From: Flectonema sp. DT1601
Lineage: Eukaryota; Euglenozoa; Diplonemea; Diplonemida; Diplonemidae
Length of the DNA stretch: 64,000 nucleotides
Reading direction: 5' to 3'
NCBI GenBank assembly: GCA_964019425.1
Contig: OZ025823.1
Coordinates: forward strand, 620,001 to 684,000
Part shown: positions 1 through 13,271 of the stretch, piece by piece
Layout: every line of letters starts with the position of its first letter
Position numbering within the stretch: position 1 is the stretch's first letter
The notes under the pieces: generated by a model
Seen by the model: the letters and a program-made list of their open reading frames with translations, nothing else
What the model was told of the DNA's origin: nothing
Databases searched by the model: none
Position numbers and translations under genes: made by a program

Positions 1-691
1 TATGATTTAAAATTACTTTAGGATTGTGTTGATTGTGTGGTAGTGTTCTTCTTACAACCGCTGGTAGTTTTGAACACATTAATTCTCTGCAATCATTTCC
101 AAGGATTGTTCTTCCCATTGCCGGTAGTGACAACTGAAATCTGACTTCAACAGCACCTTCAGCTGTAACGATTACACTATTACGTTCTAAAACGTGTTGG
201 GATGGTCTCGCAATGTTTAGTTCACCTCCTTTCTTGTCGTGGTAAGACTTTGATTGTTTGATCTCATCCAGTCCCAGCTGATGAACGTCTTCCCAAAACC
301 TTCTACAAATAAAGTCCGCAAGAGCAACTCTATGAACTTTAGTCAAAAACAATTCCTTAGGAAACCCACACGTAGCAGCCGGTGCAATAATTCTCATCTT
401 ACTAGGTGCGGCAAACGGATCACTCTGTGCTCTATCAAGACGAATTGAAAAATCACCAAAACAGTAATTACAACTCTCTAGATCTCTGTATGCTCCGTAT
501 GGTTTTCCGTCTATTCTTGTTAATTGATTTTTCAAAGCAGATTCAGTGCTTTCATTGAACTGACCTGACCACTTCTTTTGAGAATCGTATCCATCTTCCG
601 TGGCTGGTGATGAGTCTTGTGACTTCTTACCCTTACCGCCATTCTTACCTCCTCCATACTTTGCTTTGTAGAAAGCTCCTTTACCACCCAT
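1..691 (-). CDS. ABC-class P-loop ATPase domain protein, N-terminal part (partial)
   Basis: An open frame runs from an ATG at 691 through to the left edge of the window without a stop, giving 230 residues of a longer protein. The first 30 residues are Gly/Lys-rich. From about residue 52 comes the signature of the predicted ABC-class ATPase family: PYGAYRDLESCNY, then the run SIRLDRAQSDPFAAPSKMRI at about 77-96, and later LPAMGRTILGND. This matches the N-terminal domain of a family found in bacteria, plants, fungi and protists whose cellular role is not established. The Walker motifs would lie beyond the edge. Upstream, an AG acceptor-like site (..AAAAAAACAG) occurs about 60 nt before the ATG. 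Identification is by recalled family motifs; the ATPase core itself is not visible. Confidence 0.8.
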   Translation of the reverse strand, partial: MGGKGAFYKAKYGGGKNGGKGKKSQDSSPATEDGYDSQKKWSGQFNESTESALKNQLTRIDGKPYGAYRDLESCNYCFGDFSIRLDRAQSDPFAAPSKMRIIAPAATCGFPKELFLTKVHRVALADFICRRFWEDVHQLGLDEIKQSKSYHDKKGGELNIARPSQHVLERNSVIVTAEGAVEVRFQLSLPAMGRTILGNDCRELMCSKLPAVVRRTLPHNQHNPKVILNH

Positions 692-998
692 TTTACAAAA
701 TAGTTGTTATTCTATTAAAAATATATTTGTGTTATGAAATTTTATAACCAAACTGTTTTTTTGACTACATGAGGAGAAAAAATAAAAAATAAAATTGAAG
801 AAAAAAAATAAAATGAGGGAGAGATCAAAAGCGTTAGGTAGACAAGCTTAACAACAACAATTGAACGTGAAAAATAAAAATAAAAAATGAAATGAGATAA
901 GAAGGATATAGGAGTTCTTTACAGAGAATGGATGAGATAACATAAAAATAAAAATAGAGCGGGAAAAGGGATTTAAGAACATTTCATTAAGGACTCTT
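692..998. other. Intergenic stretch
   Basis: A/T-rich spacer between the tubulin stop codon and the ATPase start. It holds short A runs and no convincing frame on either strand. On the minus strand it would contain the tubulin 3' UTR (right end of transcript is leftwards) and the ATPase 5' UTR. Confidence 0.5.
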
Positions 999-3040
<2,042 letters not shown>

Positions 3041-3829
3041 TTATGCCTTCTTCACTTTAAGGATCTTACGCTTTTCAAGAGCACGTCTTCTCTCCTGGAG
3101 TTGTTGCTGAAGGAATTCTGGAGGTTCAACGCAAAGCATCTCGACCTCGAGGTGCTTCTTTGGCTTTGTTTGAACTTCTTCTCTGCGACCTCCCTCGTCT
3201 TTGCGGACCTTCTTGACAGGAGCTTCTTCTTCACGTCCACGCTTTACCTTTCCTTTAGCAGAAGGCTGGGCTTTTGGTGCTGCCATCTGACCACAGTCGG
3301 CGATGACAACTGGGGATACAGGAGCGTCGTTTCCGTTAGTCTTTGTCTTCTCAATCTTAGTAGCGACTCCGTAACCTTGGATAACCTTTCCGAATACTGT
3401 GTGCTTACCGTTTAAGTATCCTGGTGTTGAGGTGGTTACAAAAAACTGAGATCCGTTAGTATTTGGTCCAGCGTTGGCCATTGAAAGCTGTCCGATTTCA
3501 GTGTGCTTGATCTTAAAGTTCTCGTCCTTGAACTTTAGCCCGTAGATACTTTCTCCTCCGGTTCCATTTCCGTAAGTGAAGTCACCTCCTTGGATCATGA
3601 ACCCTTGGATACATCTGTGAAATTTTGAACCCTTGTAGTGTAACTTCTTTCCTTTACGACCGGTTCCTTTCTCTCCAGTGCACAGACATCTAAAATTCTC
3701 TGCTGTTAATGGAGTGACGTCTGCGTAAAGTTCCATGATCATCTTACCCAATGGCTTTCCCTTTTGCTCAATATCAAAGTAGACGAGAGGGTTGGAAGGA
3801 TTCCTCATCAATTTCTTGAGGTCCGACAT
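3041..3829 (-). CDS. Cyclophilin-type peptidyl-prolyl isomerase with nuclear-type basic tail
   Basis: Single-exon gene of 262 residues. Residues 15-180 are a cyclophilin domain that catalyses cis-trans isomerisation of X-Pro bonds. Active-site residues are seen: Arg72, Phe77, Met78 and Gln80 in [15 protein letters not shown], Phe130 in SQFFVT, and His143 in NGKHTVFG. The cyclosporin-contact Trp is replaced by Tyr138 (PGYLNGKH), so reduced drug affinity is expected from knowledge of other cyclophilins with substitutions there. After the domain a Lys/Arg/Glu-rich tail (residues 185-262) contains bipartite nuclear-localisation-like clusters ([17 protein letters not shown]) and a short helical Gln/Arg segment at the end. 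This suggests a nuclear cyclophilin. An acceptor-like ..GTAAACAG lies 36 nt before the ATG. Confidence 0.94.
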   Translation of the reverse strand: MSDLKKLMRNPSNPLVYFDIEQKGKPLGKMIMELYADVTPLTAENFRCLCTGEKGTGRKGKKLHYKGSKFHRCIQGFMIQGGDFTYGNGTGGESIYGLKFKDENFKIKHTEIGQLSMANAGPNTNGSQFFVTTSTPGYLNGKHTVFGKVIQGYGVATKIEKTKTNGNDAPVSPVVIADCGQMAAPKAQPSAKGKVKRGREEEAPVKKVRKDEGGRREEVQTKPKKHLEVEMLCVEPPEFLQQQLQERRRALEKRKILKVKKA

Positions 3830-4060
3830 AATAAAAAACTTTTTCTTGTTTTTTTTTAAAAAAATCTGTTTACGAGAAAATAATAAAATTTAAAAAAAAA
3901 ACAGTATCACAATAAAATCATTGAGCAATAAACCATAAAAACCTCAGTGGAGGTTTGGGAAATAAATATAAAAAAAATAAAAAATAAAACCAAACTATTC
4001 AACAACAATGGAACTAATTACATAATTATTATAATATTAATAAGTCACACACAAGGATAT

Positions 4061-4091
<31 letters not shown>

Positions 4092-4484
4092 CTTCTTCTC
4101 TCTCGCACAAAAAAATGAAACAAAAAAAAAAAAAACAAAAAAAAAAACCTGCATACAAGGAGAAAATGGATACATTTTATTTTCTATCTCCTAGCATTGG
4201 TTTTTTTAATATAGAATAATCAACAAGTATGACGTTCTATTGTGGAGCATTCCATTTCTATTCACGACTAACTTACTTTCTTTTTTTTTTTTTTTTTTTT
4301 TTTTTGGTTCAGGTGTAGTAGTAGTAAGACGATGAATATCACACATTTAAGGAACATGATTTCCTCTTTTTTTTTTTCTCCTTTCATTTTTGTTTTATTT
4401 TTTTTTATTTTTTTTTCCTAACAAAACCGCCGGTAGTATTTCCGGTGAAATTTTGTTTCGGGGGGTGAGTGTGGTTGACAACGC

Positions 4485-4515
<31 letters not shown>

Positions 4516-6084
4516 TAATAACATACTCAAAAAAAGATAAGTAAAAGATAAATAAACTGAGAAAGTGATGACAGAGGATTTTTAGTTCCTACTGCGGAAT
4601 AGTTGCCAAAATATATTACACACTGGGACATAAACTGAAAAACGACTGAGGGATAGGATGGGTGTACCGTTTGAGCCTATAAAGATATAAATACGTTGTA
4701 CCAAAAATTTAATTAATACAAACATTTTCTGTCTAAAACAACAATGTACATTATAAGATCCCTTTTATTTTTCTTTGGAAAAAAAAAACAGAGAAGGCGA
4801 AACATTTGACATTGTTAAAAAAACCAAGTAACCTTAGGTATCATTAATAGAAAATTAATATTACCCAGTACTCAAAAAGAATATGTATGTCGAGAAAATA
4901 AGAGAAAAAAAAAAAGAAAGAAATCGAAATATACTTCTGTCTTATTGACCAGAAGATGTTGTCGAACCTGGGAGGGTCAAGGGAAAAATTGGAAGGGAGG
5001 AAAACATAAATACACCTGGGTAGTAGAAAAAACACGTTTTACAGAATGTAAAATCTGTTAAAGGGAAGTCGATTTGAAGGAAACAATAAAAACCAACATT
5101 TTTACGCTGGTGACGTTCGTTAACAACAAAAGGAAAAAAAACGACCTCTCGTAAATATCCCCGCAATGCAGCGATACAGAACATTAGCCAGTATTGATCT
5201 ACAACAGCGTGGAATTTATCACAAATAAACAAATCAATAAATTGTAAGACATTACGCAAATAGCTTTGTTTTCGGGCTTTAAAATTTTTTTAGAGAAAAA
5301 AAAATCTTTCTTCGGAGTGATACAGAACAGCTGACCACATTACCACAGTTGAGGAGAATTTTTTTTTTTTTTTTTTTTTTTTTTCTGCAGCTGTCTACCT
5401 TGCCTAGAGAACAACAGGTTGAAAACAACATAACCCACTAATAAGACATAACAAATTGTTTTTTTTTTTATTTGATTTGGTTGGATCGGAGACTTGAAGC
5501 TTTGTGAAAAGGTTTAAGCATGCTATAACTCATTGTGTTTGGCTTTCCACACTCGTATCCTTCAATTCAAAGGCTCATGTTCGAGCTAGGTCAGTGAATT
5601 GACTCTGGACCAATGCTGTATTAATCTTTTTTAAAAGCAATACAACGAATAAAAAAAAATAAAAAAAAATAATAAAATAACCGGCGGAATTCTATTGTGA
5701 TAATGTATCCACCGTAAAGGATATATATCTGAACGGGAAAAAAAAAAAAAAAAAAAAGGTAATAAGTAGGATTTTTATTTAACACAAAAAAAAAAAAAGA
5801 AATAACAAGTGACAAAAAAAAACAAAACATAATACAAATAAGATAGGTGCAAAGAAAGGAAAGATACTTATTATTATTGACAACAAAAAAAAAATAAAAA
5901 TAAAAATAAAAATAAAAATAAAAAAAACGCATTCAGATAAGCCTTATATTTCAGTGATCGCAGAAAATAGATGACATGACACAATAAATAAACGGCTCTT
6001 AATCTGAATAGTTTATTCTCCGACTTAATCGAAGAACACACACACAACGACAAAAAAAAAATTCTCTCAAAAGTGAATAGTAAT
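3830..6084. other. Long intergenic region, homopolymer-rich
   Basis: A 2.3-kb gap of A- and T-tracts up to about 30 nt, with a (TAAAAA)n run at 5885-5927. Open frames here are artefacts of low-complexity sequence (poly-Phe or poly-Lys). A 31-bp stretch at 4939-4969 (CTTATTGACCAGAA..) recurs with four mismatches at 23532-23562. I see no tRNA, snRNA or conserved exon. On the minus strand the right end would be the 3' UTR of the kinase gene. Confidence 0.5.
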
Positions 6085-9000
6085 TTACGGTGTGGCTGTT
6101 TCGACGGTATCAGTTTCATGTGGATTTTGATAAACAGGTTGGATAGTATTATGATCGCTATCACCATCATCAACAGCAGCAGGTGCGGCAGTACCAATAG
6201 CCGAGCTTGGTGATGCTGATACTCCCGATGGTGATATTGCTGGTGAAATAGGAGGTGACTCAAAAGACATCTCTGTGGTCACCTCAGCAGACTGCTCGTT
6301 TCTGACTGAAGGAACATCTGTTTGCGCAGATACATCAACTTGCTCAGGAGAAGGAACGGTATCTGTCACCATTGGTGATAGTGTGAATCGAGGACTCGCG
6401 CTATCAGTTGATGTTGGAGAGGGTGGTAATGGAGGTTTAGAATGCGGATCATCTTTTACTGGTGAAAGTTTCTTTATAACAGGTTCACCTTCATCTTTTG
6501 TACTTATATTTGAAAGTTTCTTCGATACCTTATCCCCATCACCAATAAAAGTAAACTCAGTTCCCAAAACTAACTTCGTACTGCGAAGAGCCTTCGCAGT
6601 TGGTCGTTTGTTTGGAGATAGCCTCAGACAGTCTTGAACAAATGAATAGGCTTCGATACATCCCCGGTATACAATTTCTGGGGATCCAATGTCGACTTCG
6701 AATTCTGTTTCACACAACACCCTCCAAACAATACTCCACTGTCCTAAATGTCTAAATGGAGGACTACCCGATAATAATTCCATCACTACACATCCAAGAG
6801 ACCAAATATCTACAGTCCAATTATGTTTTAATCCCTTAAGAACTTCTGGAGACATGTACAGTGGTGTGCCATTAGTTTTCGCAAAGTCAGGAGTAGAGGC
6901 ATTGTGCAATATAATCGCGCATCCAAAATCTCCTATTTTACAAATATTCTCTGAACTCAGTAGGATGTTTGCTGGTTTCAAATCTCGATGACATATTCCG
7001 TTTGAGTGCAGAAATTCCAATCCAAGGAGAATCTCACAAGTATATCTTGACACAGTAGTTAAGTCTAACGGTGAATTTTTAATCCTCTGTGCTAAAGATC
7101 CGTTTGCTGCAAACTCCATAAAGAGATGGAGAAGTCCATCACTTTTTTCACAATAAAAATAATGAATAATGTTAGGATGTTGCAACTTACTCATAACGTC
7201 AATTTCTTTTAAGATTTGCATCACCTGAACGTCATCTTTCACGGTAATGATTTTAACTGCCATTACTCCTCCAGTCTTTTGTTTAACTGCTTCGAATACT
7301 TTTCCGTGAGAGCCAATTCCTAGGAGGCGTCCTTTCTTCCATGGTACAGATCGAGATGCTAGTGTTCGACGGGCACCATCAATTTCTTTTTCGTGTTTTA
7401 CTCTGGTCTCGACTGACTTGTTTACTTTACCCATTACATCGGCTAGTGATGTAATTATGAAAGGTTTTTCTAAAAGATGAACATTCGGTGAACTCAAATA
7501 ATTAGTCATCAGTGGCGACGGAGGATTCAACGCCGTCTTTCCCAAAACCAAAATCAACTGCAAATCTGGATTAGTTTTCGTAGCCGTGTCAATAAATTCT
7601 TTTTCTGAATCACCCATTGTAGTCAGTCCGCATATTAAAACCTGAAATCTCTTAATATTCTTCAATACTGATGAGTATGAGTTGGCTACCATCACGCTGT
7701 ATAAAGAGCTGCACCATAGATAGTCACAAATACATCCCCGAATATAACTGTTGGCTTCTATTACCAGACAAGAAGTTGTTTTATTTTGACATCCCTCGTC
7801 TTGTTCTTCTTGGCTTAGAATTGCTTCTGGAGCATTCTCAACCCCCTGATAGTCGACAGGCATTAGTGGAAGTGCTATTAAAAATTCAGTTCCCTTACCG
7901 CGACTAGACTCAACGTTTAGGTATCCACCCATTTCCTCAACAATGATTCGAACATTGCAAAGCCTCCAATCAACTTCTTCTGATGAGTGTAGTGTTGGTG
8001 TGAATAAGGCAGACATTCGTTCATTCTGTTTTGTTTTTTTTTTGGGTTTTTTGTTTCTTAAGCCTAAAAAGTTGATAATAATTTGGTTGTTTTTTTTTTG
8101 CTACATACCGACATGGTTGGTCCATCATCCCAAAATTTTAATACCAGGGTAGCGATTGAATCTGGATCTTGTTTCAGACAAATAGCCGACACCATGACTC
8201 GTCCTCCTGCACGAGCTCTGCTAATGGCATTACACATCAGGTCACCAACTGATTCAACTAGTTTTTCAGAATCCGCGTAGATCTGTTGTTTTGTTATTTT
8301 GATGGGGGAAAAAATTAATCAAATAATGTTAAATTACAACATACAGATGTCGGAAGTACAGGATCGATGTCCAATTCTAAAGTGATTCCCTTGTCTCGTG
8401 CGATCCTCTCCCTACAATCAGATATTAATTTACTTAACATCGATCTTAAAGCTGTTGGGTGTTGTTGGAGTTGAATAGAAGCGAGAGTCTTCGCTCGTTT
8501 TGCAAAATCGAGTAGCTTATCAATTTTTAATTCGATAATTTGAAGTACGCTGACGGTACCTGAGGGAGAGAGCCGTGCAGCCTGAAGTGAATCAGTACTC
8601 TTTCTGACATGTTCTCGAGCAGCAACAAGTGGATATCTCAGTTGGTCAATTAACCATTCAACGAGATTGAATTTGGTTCTGCTGGGTCCTTGAGATTGTT
8701 GTACTGAACAGAGAAGCATTACACCCATAACCTGATCAGAATTCTTTCCTGATTTTCCAGTTGCATTGTGACATGGCACTGCATTAACGACATATGTGAC
8801 CTTCTCACCATCACCTCTCAAAAAACAAAGAGAAAAGTCTGCAACTTGATCTCCATTTCTAACAGCAGCTACAGCCTGTGTTGTTGCTTCTTGTTCACGT
8901 TCAGTCCGAAGAAGAGTTTGAAATGGAGTGTCTTCAATCTCTGCGGCATGCAAGATACAAGTTTCTTCCATAAAACTGTTCCAGTGGATAACAGTTCCGA

Positions 9001-11053
9001 TCAAATCTTTTTTTGTACCTCCGCCTTCAAGGATTACAATTCCAATGTGATTATCGAGTTCTGTTGTAATTGGACATCTAAGTTTTTGATACTTCCCTCC
9101 GATGTCTTTAGTGAGTATGAGTCCTGTTTTATTATCACCACCCTGATTAGAGTGAGTAACACTACTGGTTCTCAACGATGACGTTCTTGGGATAGGAACT
9201 CCGTAAAAACCGCTGAATGAACTACCGAGGTTGTTACTTGAGGGTCTTAGTTCCATTGATCGTGGTGTGCTCTCTGCTGTCAATCGAGGATCAAAGCTGC
9301 TATGCCGCCTTCCTAACGTTGATTGTGTTGTTGGTGTTGGATCAGCTGGAAGCATTCCAGAGAACTGATCCCAACCGACTGCAGTGTTTCCAATTTCGTC
9401 TAATTCAGCGAGAGCGCTTTGAATGGTTTCAACTGTCGATAGATTCTTACCTCCTCCACCACTCAGAATATGTCTAACATGCTGATCACATCTTAACTCT
9501 CTCGCTAAATGTGATCCCTTTGGGTCAGATGATCCAGTGCAAGCTTTGTCATATAAACTTTTTAGTTTAGTCGAATCAAATATCTGACCCTTATCAACAA
9601 GTGGATTAGAATGAACAGCAGATAATGGATCTTGTGTAGTGTCACCATTATTTGAAGAAACATCACAAAGTGATCTTCCATCTGATATTGAAGCAGTGTC
9701 TTGAAATGTTGGAGTCGCACTGGGCCGACGTCTTGAGTTGCAATGAAAGCCGCTATAAACACTTAGCTGTGCATGGTATAACGGTTTGCTTAGATTGTTT
9801 CGTTTTGCTTCTGAATCGTGAACGATTGCGAGAAGGTTGTCAATCTCTGAAAGAACATTCTCAGAGTTAGATCGCATGAATTCCAATCCGGATCCAAGTG
9901 ACTTTAATTCTACTGCAATCTTTCCATAACCAGAAAGACACTTCGAAACGGCAGTAAAATCATAATTCTGAAGTAACTTGTAAACAGTTCTTCGATAAAA
10001 ACGACTCTCCCTTCGATGCGCAGATGCACTTCTCCAAACATTTTTCAAAAGCGTCATCGTAAGCAGAGTTAGAATTACGCAACTCGCACCAGCTCCACAA
10101 AGACACCCAAAAACAGTAGCACTTTCATCCAAAAGAACATGGCTAATGACTGAGCAGGCTATCCAAATGATGAGACAAATAAAACGGAAAGATGCTCCTA
10201 TGCAACCCAATCCAAGCATGTATGATGGGATGACCAACATTGCTTTTACTCCAAGAAGTGGAGCAGCTGATAATAAGATCGAAGATATCGATCTGAATGC
10301 TGGTCTACTCCAAGCGAATGTTATTACCAAAGCTTGGATTAACATTAGACATCCTGGAATGGTTGCTGATCTTCCTATGTCTGATAAAGCTTCAAGGACT
10401 GTAACAACTGATAAGGGGATTAGAGATGTTACTATCGATAAGAATGATATTAATGAACACAATCTCTCTCCAACATTCTCTGTTTCATTTCGATCATCTA
10501 ACCCAGGCAATGGTTGGGTAATACTCTCAGCGTAGATAGGGACAACAGAATCAGAGATGCTCTCATCTTCAAGCATCGATCTCGGAATCAAATCATGTAA
10601 AGGATCAACAATCTCAGATAAAATAGACCTACCCCACGAACTCCATGAGTATGCTGTGCTTCTATCCTCACAATGCTGAGCACATTCATGAAGTTGTCTT
10701 CTTATTTGTTCAAACTTATAAAGAACTGCTCCCTCAGAACGATCTCTGACAAGACATTTCACACCTGCCATGCAGGTAGTATGAGAAGCCCACGGATCAT
10801 CAGCAAGCTGAAGTAAACATGCCTTAACTTGACTCCAAAGCTCCATAAAATCACTTTCAGGAAGTTGATTTACGCATCTTTCATTCACTTCTCTGATACC
10901 AGTTCTTAAATACTCTCGTCCTTTGTCAATGTGGGTTTGGAGAAGAGGGACGAGACCTGGATCTTCACACTCAACAACTTGGGATATATCGTATGCTTTG
11001 TGTAGCAACTGATTAATCATAACCTGAATACTTCCTCTCATTTGTCCGTGCAT
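6085..11053 (-). CDS. Transmembrane histidine-kinase-like / pseudo-receiver / MAP3K-like Ser/Thr kinase fusion
   Basis: Three exons (11053-8345, 8282-8109, 8025-6085) with introns of 62 and 83 nt, all phase 0, give 1,607 residues. Residues about 200-360 hold five or six hydrophobic membrane segments. A PAS-like region lies near 640-770, then a dimerisation helix pair with a poor H-box ([13 protein letters not shown]), an HK ATPase domain with an N-box spread across exon 2 ([13 protein letters not shown]), a degenerate G1 (DDGP) and a good G2 (SSRGKGTEF). A receiver-like domain (about 1040-1160) keeps the Lys in LLEKPF but has Gly where the phospho-Asp should be. Residues 1190-1440 are a complete protein kinase: [30 protein letters not shown], and YMSPEVLKG, most like STE11/MAP3K. 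A Ser/Pro/Thr tail follows. It would couple membrane sensing directly to a MAPK cascade. A frame ending at 8315 is intron read-through, not a gene end. Confidence 0.85.
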
Positions 11054-11289
11054 CCCCCTGACCTACCGGTTTGTGTTTTATTAGATTATATTAAATTTCA
11101 TATTTTTGTGTTTTCAGAGTCGCTGATGGAAAAACAAAAAAAACATGTTTATCAGTGTTTTTTTATATTTACTAATTTTTTTTTTTTTTTTTTTTTTTGC
11201 TGAGTGTTGCTGAGAACATGAATCAATAAAAAAAATAAATAAATAAAATAATAAATATTTTCTTTTCATATAAATAAAGCAGATTAGTG

Positions 11290-12198
11290 TCATGCTACTG
11301 AAGACGGATCTTGTCCATCTCCAGGAGGGGACTGAGCGGAGTAGACGTACGACGTGTCAGGTATTCTCACTCTGTGAACCTGAGATAAAGACAACACACT
11401 CGCAGCTATAAATTGATTGTCGGAATCGGATAGAGGTTTTATTATATTTAAAAGTTGTGGTTCTTTTGAAAGTTTTTCGAAACTTTCCTTCGCAATCTTT
11501 TGAACTGATGACGACTGCAGTCCAGATAATGATGAAAATAAAGAATAAACAACTCGAACGTCAGTTTTATCAATTTTTGAGCAGAATTCAAAAAGCTGAT
11601 CGAGAGTTAACACAAACGAATTACTCTCAGGTATCTGTTTAAAAACATTTCGTAATTGTTTAACAGATTTTAACTCAGATTCTGATAGCCTACGATGATG
11701 CTGTTTTACACCTGAAATATATTTTTGATGAACCGTCCACCCATCTGCTACGTAGGTACCTTTGTCAAGAACAGCTCCAGCTTCAACAACGCAGTTAACT
11801 CCTATTGAGCATCCATCAAGGATAGTGGAGGACGGCTCAATTAGCGTGTTCTCTTTTATACTTGAGCCAATTATTACACATCGCTGACCTATTGTTACGT
11901 CTTCAGAGATGTTTATGTTGTTCTGTTCAGAGCTTTGAAGAGTGCTTCCGTCACCAACACTACTTCGAGCTTCAATTTTTATTTTATTAGTATCTCCTCT
12001 TATGATACAATTATACCAAATATTTGATCCAGGATATAACTCAACGTCACCAATAACGTGACTACCTCCGAGGACTGTTGCCGATTGATCTAAAACAGGC
12101 GGTGTTTGAAGTGGAAATTTAAACTCATCAATCCCCGGTGGTGACGTACAAAATCTAATCTGTCTCACTGTCAACCTTCTTACTATTCTTGAAATCAT
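11290..12198 (-). CDS. Gamma-carbonic-anhydrase-like left-handed beta-helix protein, probably mitochondrial
   Basis: Starts at the first ATG (12198), directly after a run of about 24 A; 302 residues. The N-terminus (MISRIVRRLTVRQIRF) is basic, amphipathic and free of acids, like a mitochondrial targeting peptide. Residues 35-170 carry hexapeptide repeats of the gamma-CA family: VIGDVELYPGSNIWYNCIIR then GDTNKI and GRCVIIGSS-like turns. The metal-binding His residues of active gamma-CA are not visible at the expected places (SVGDGSTLQSSEQ, IIGSSIKENT), so it resembles the non-catalytic CA-like subunits of mitochondrial complex I. Beyond residue 185 is an unfamiliar alpha-helical extension of about 115 residues. 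Upstream, an acceptor-like TTTCGCTTTGCAG ends 28 nt before the ATG; a near copy lies about 200 nt further upstream with a donor-like GAGGTAAGAGG between them. Confidence 0.78.
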   Translation of the reverse strand: MISRIVRRLTVRQIRFCTSPPGIDEFKFPLQTPPVLDQSATVLGGSHVIGDVELYPGSNIWYNCIIRGDTNKIKIEARSSVGDGSTLQSSEQNNINISEDVTIGQRCVIIGSSIKENTLIEPSSTILDGCSIGVNCVVEAGAVLDKGTYVADGWTVHQKYISGVKQHHRRLSESELKSVKQLRNVFKQIPESNSFVLTLDQLFEFCSKIDKTDVRVVYSLFSSLSGLQSSSVQKIAKESFEKLSKEPQLLNIIKPLSDSDNQFIAASVLSLSQVHRVRIPDTSYVYSAQSPPGDGQDPSSVA

Positions 12199-12680
12199 TT
12201 TTTTTTTTTTTTTTTTTTTTTTAAATCTGCAAAGCGAAATTAGGGTGGTTTTCAATATTTTTATAAACGTAAAAAATACAAACGTATTGTATCATAAAAC
12301 AACATAAAGATAATTTAACATAAGAGATCTGAGATACAGTGACTAAAGGTGATGTGCAACTTAGCATAATAAAGTAACTAATCTCCCTAACCTCTTACCT
12401 CAATTCTCTCTCATCAGTATGGTGTAAAACCTGCAAAGCGAGATTGGAGGTTACTAATTAAAACTGCTATGCAAAAAAAAAAAAAAAAAAAAAAAAGGTT
12501 GACAGACCATCTCATTCCAATCAGTTTATTTCTGAAAGTAGTAATGCACTTTAAGAATCTATCAGTACATTAAAAATTAGAGAAAGGAAAAAAAAAAAAA
12601 AAAAAAAAAAAAAACACAGCAAAGTCTTAGAATAACACAATGCCCAAGTGTGAGTTTCTATTGTTAATGTAACATAAGTA
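12199..12680. other. Spacer with duplicated acceptor-like sites
   Basis: Contains the poly(A) leader of the carbonic-anhydrase-like gene, two CGCTTTGCAG acceptor-like sites (ends at 12227 and about 12431, minus strand), a donor-like GAGGTAAGAGG near 12400, and two T-rich runs (minus strand) at 12473-12496 and 12590-12614. A 5'-UTR intron, alternative leader-acceptor sites, or both could be encoded here. Confidence 0.4.
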
Positions 12681-13271
12681 TCAAAATATGGAACCACGAG
12701 ATGGTTTCATAGGTTCGGATAAACGAGGAGCTACTTGTCGAGTTTGATGAACTGGAGACGCACAGCTAGTTGATGGAAATGGTGATGAAGAACAGCTATT
12801 TGAGTAATCATCTGCTAAAGGAGATCCAGTCGCAGAAGACGGAGAGTTGCTAAATCGATTCGATTGTTTTGTAGGAGTGATGTCAGGATTCATAAATAAT
12901 GAATACCTCAATCTTAATCCGTTTAAATCAGGCGGGTGATTCACAACCTGCTGCTCACTACGAGGAGGTGTATTCGTAGCAACCTGTTGCTCACTGCGAT
13001 CAACCCTAGGAGGTGTATTCGTAGCTGCATCACTAGTTTCCGTTTGTAAAGACGGGATCGCTTCCATTCTCTTACTTCTCTCAAAAGATCTTTCAATGCT
13101 TCGAGCTCCACTGTAGTGTCGCTCAATTACACTAATCGGGCTTTCAATTCTTACCAACGGACTACAAACACTGACTGGAGTTCCGACTCTTACCAACATT
13201 CTTTCAGGGGTTGCTGGAGGGCTGTTGCTTCCACCTCGAAATACGAATCGAGGGGAGGGCCTGTATTCCAT
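12681..13271 (-). CDS. Ser/Pro-rich low-complexity protein, function unknown
   Basis: First ATG is at 13271 in a good context (ACCATGG); 196 residues. I do not recognise a family. The protein is rich in Ser, Pro, Arg and Thr, with repeated TP/SP sites (SPPATPERM, GTPVSVCSP, TNTPPR) that would suit proline-directed kinases. A 40-nt-scale internal duplication gives two copies of ATNTPPR..RSEQQV (about residues 86-115). The end is MKPSRGSIF. No signal peptide or membrane segment is present. Because of its frame length in a T/A-rich genome, its compositional coherence and its position in a run of same-strand genes, it is likely real, but nothing reveals its role. Confidence 0.6.
   Translation of the reverse strand: MEYRPSPRFVFRGGSNSPPATPERMLVRVGTPVSVCSPLVRIESPISVIERHYSGARSIERSFERSKRMEAIPSLQTETSDAATNTPPRVDRSEQQVATNTPPRSEQQVVNHPPDLNGLRLRYSLFMNPDITPTKQSNRFSNSPSSATGSPLADDYSNSCSSSPFPSTSCASPVHQTRQVAPRLSEPMKPSRGSIF

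Noticed and set aside
4942-5259. 105-residue Phe/Cys-rich minus-strand frame
   Set aside because: Composition follows A/T-rich spacer sequence, no motifs, and no neighbouring splice or leader signals.
8315-8345. Apparent end of a separate 912-residue gene
   Set aside because: The stop lies inside an intron; splicing at 8345/8282 continues the HK ATPase domain in phase and joins it to the kinase part.
12199-12255. N-terminal extension with poly-Lys before the carbonic-anhydrase-like protein
   Set aside because: It has no ATG, includes an acceptor-like CAG, and the Lys run is just the A tract translated; the first ATG at 12198 opens a good targeting peptide.
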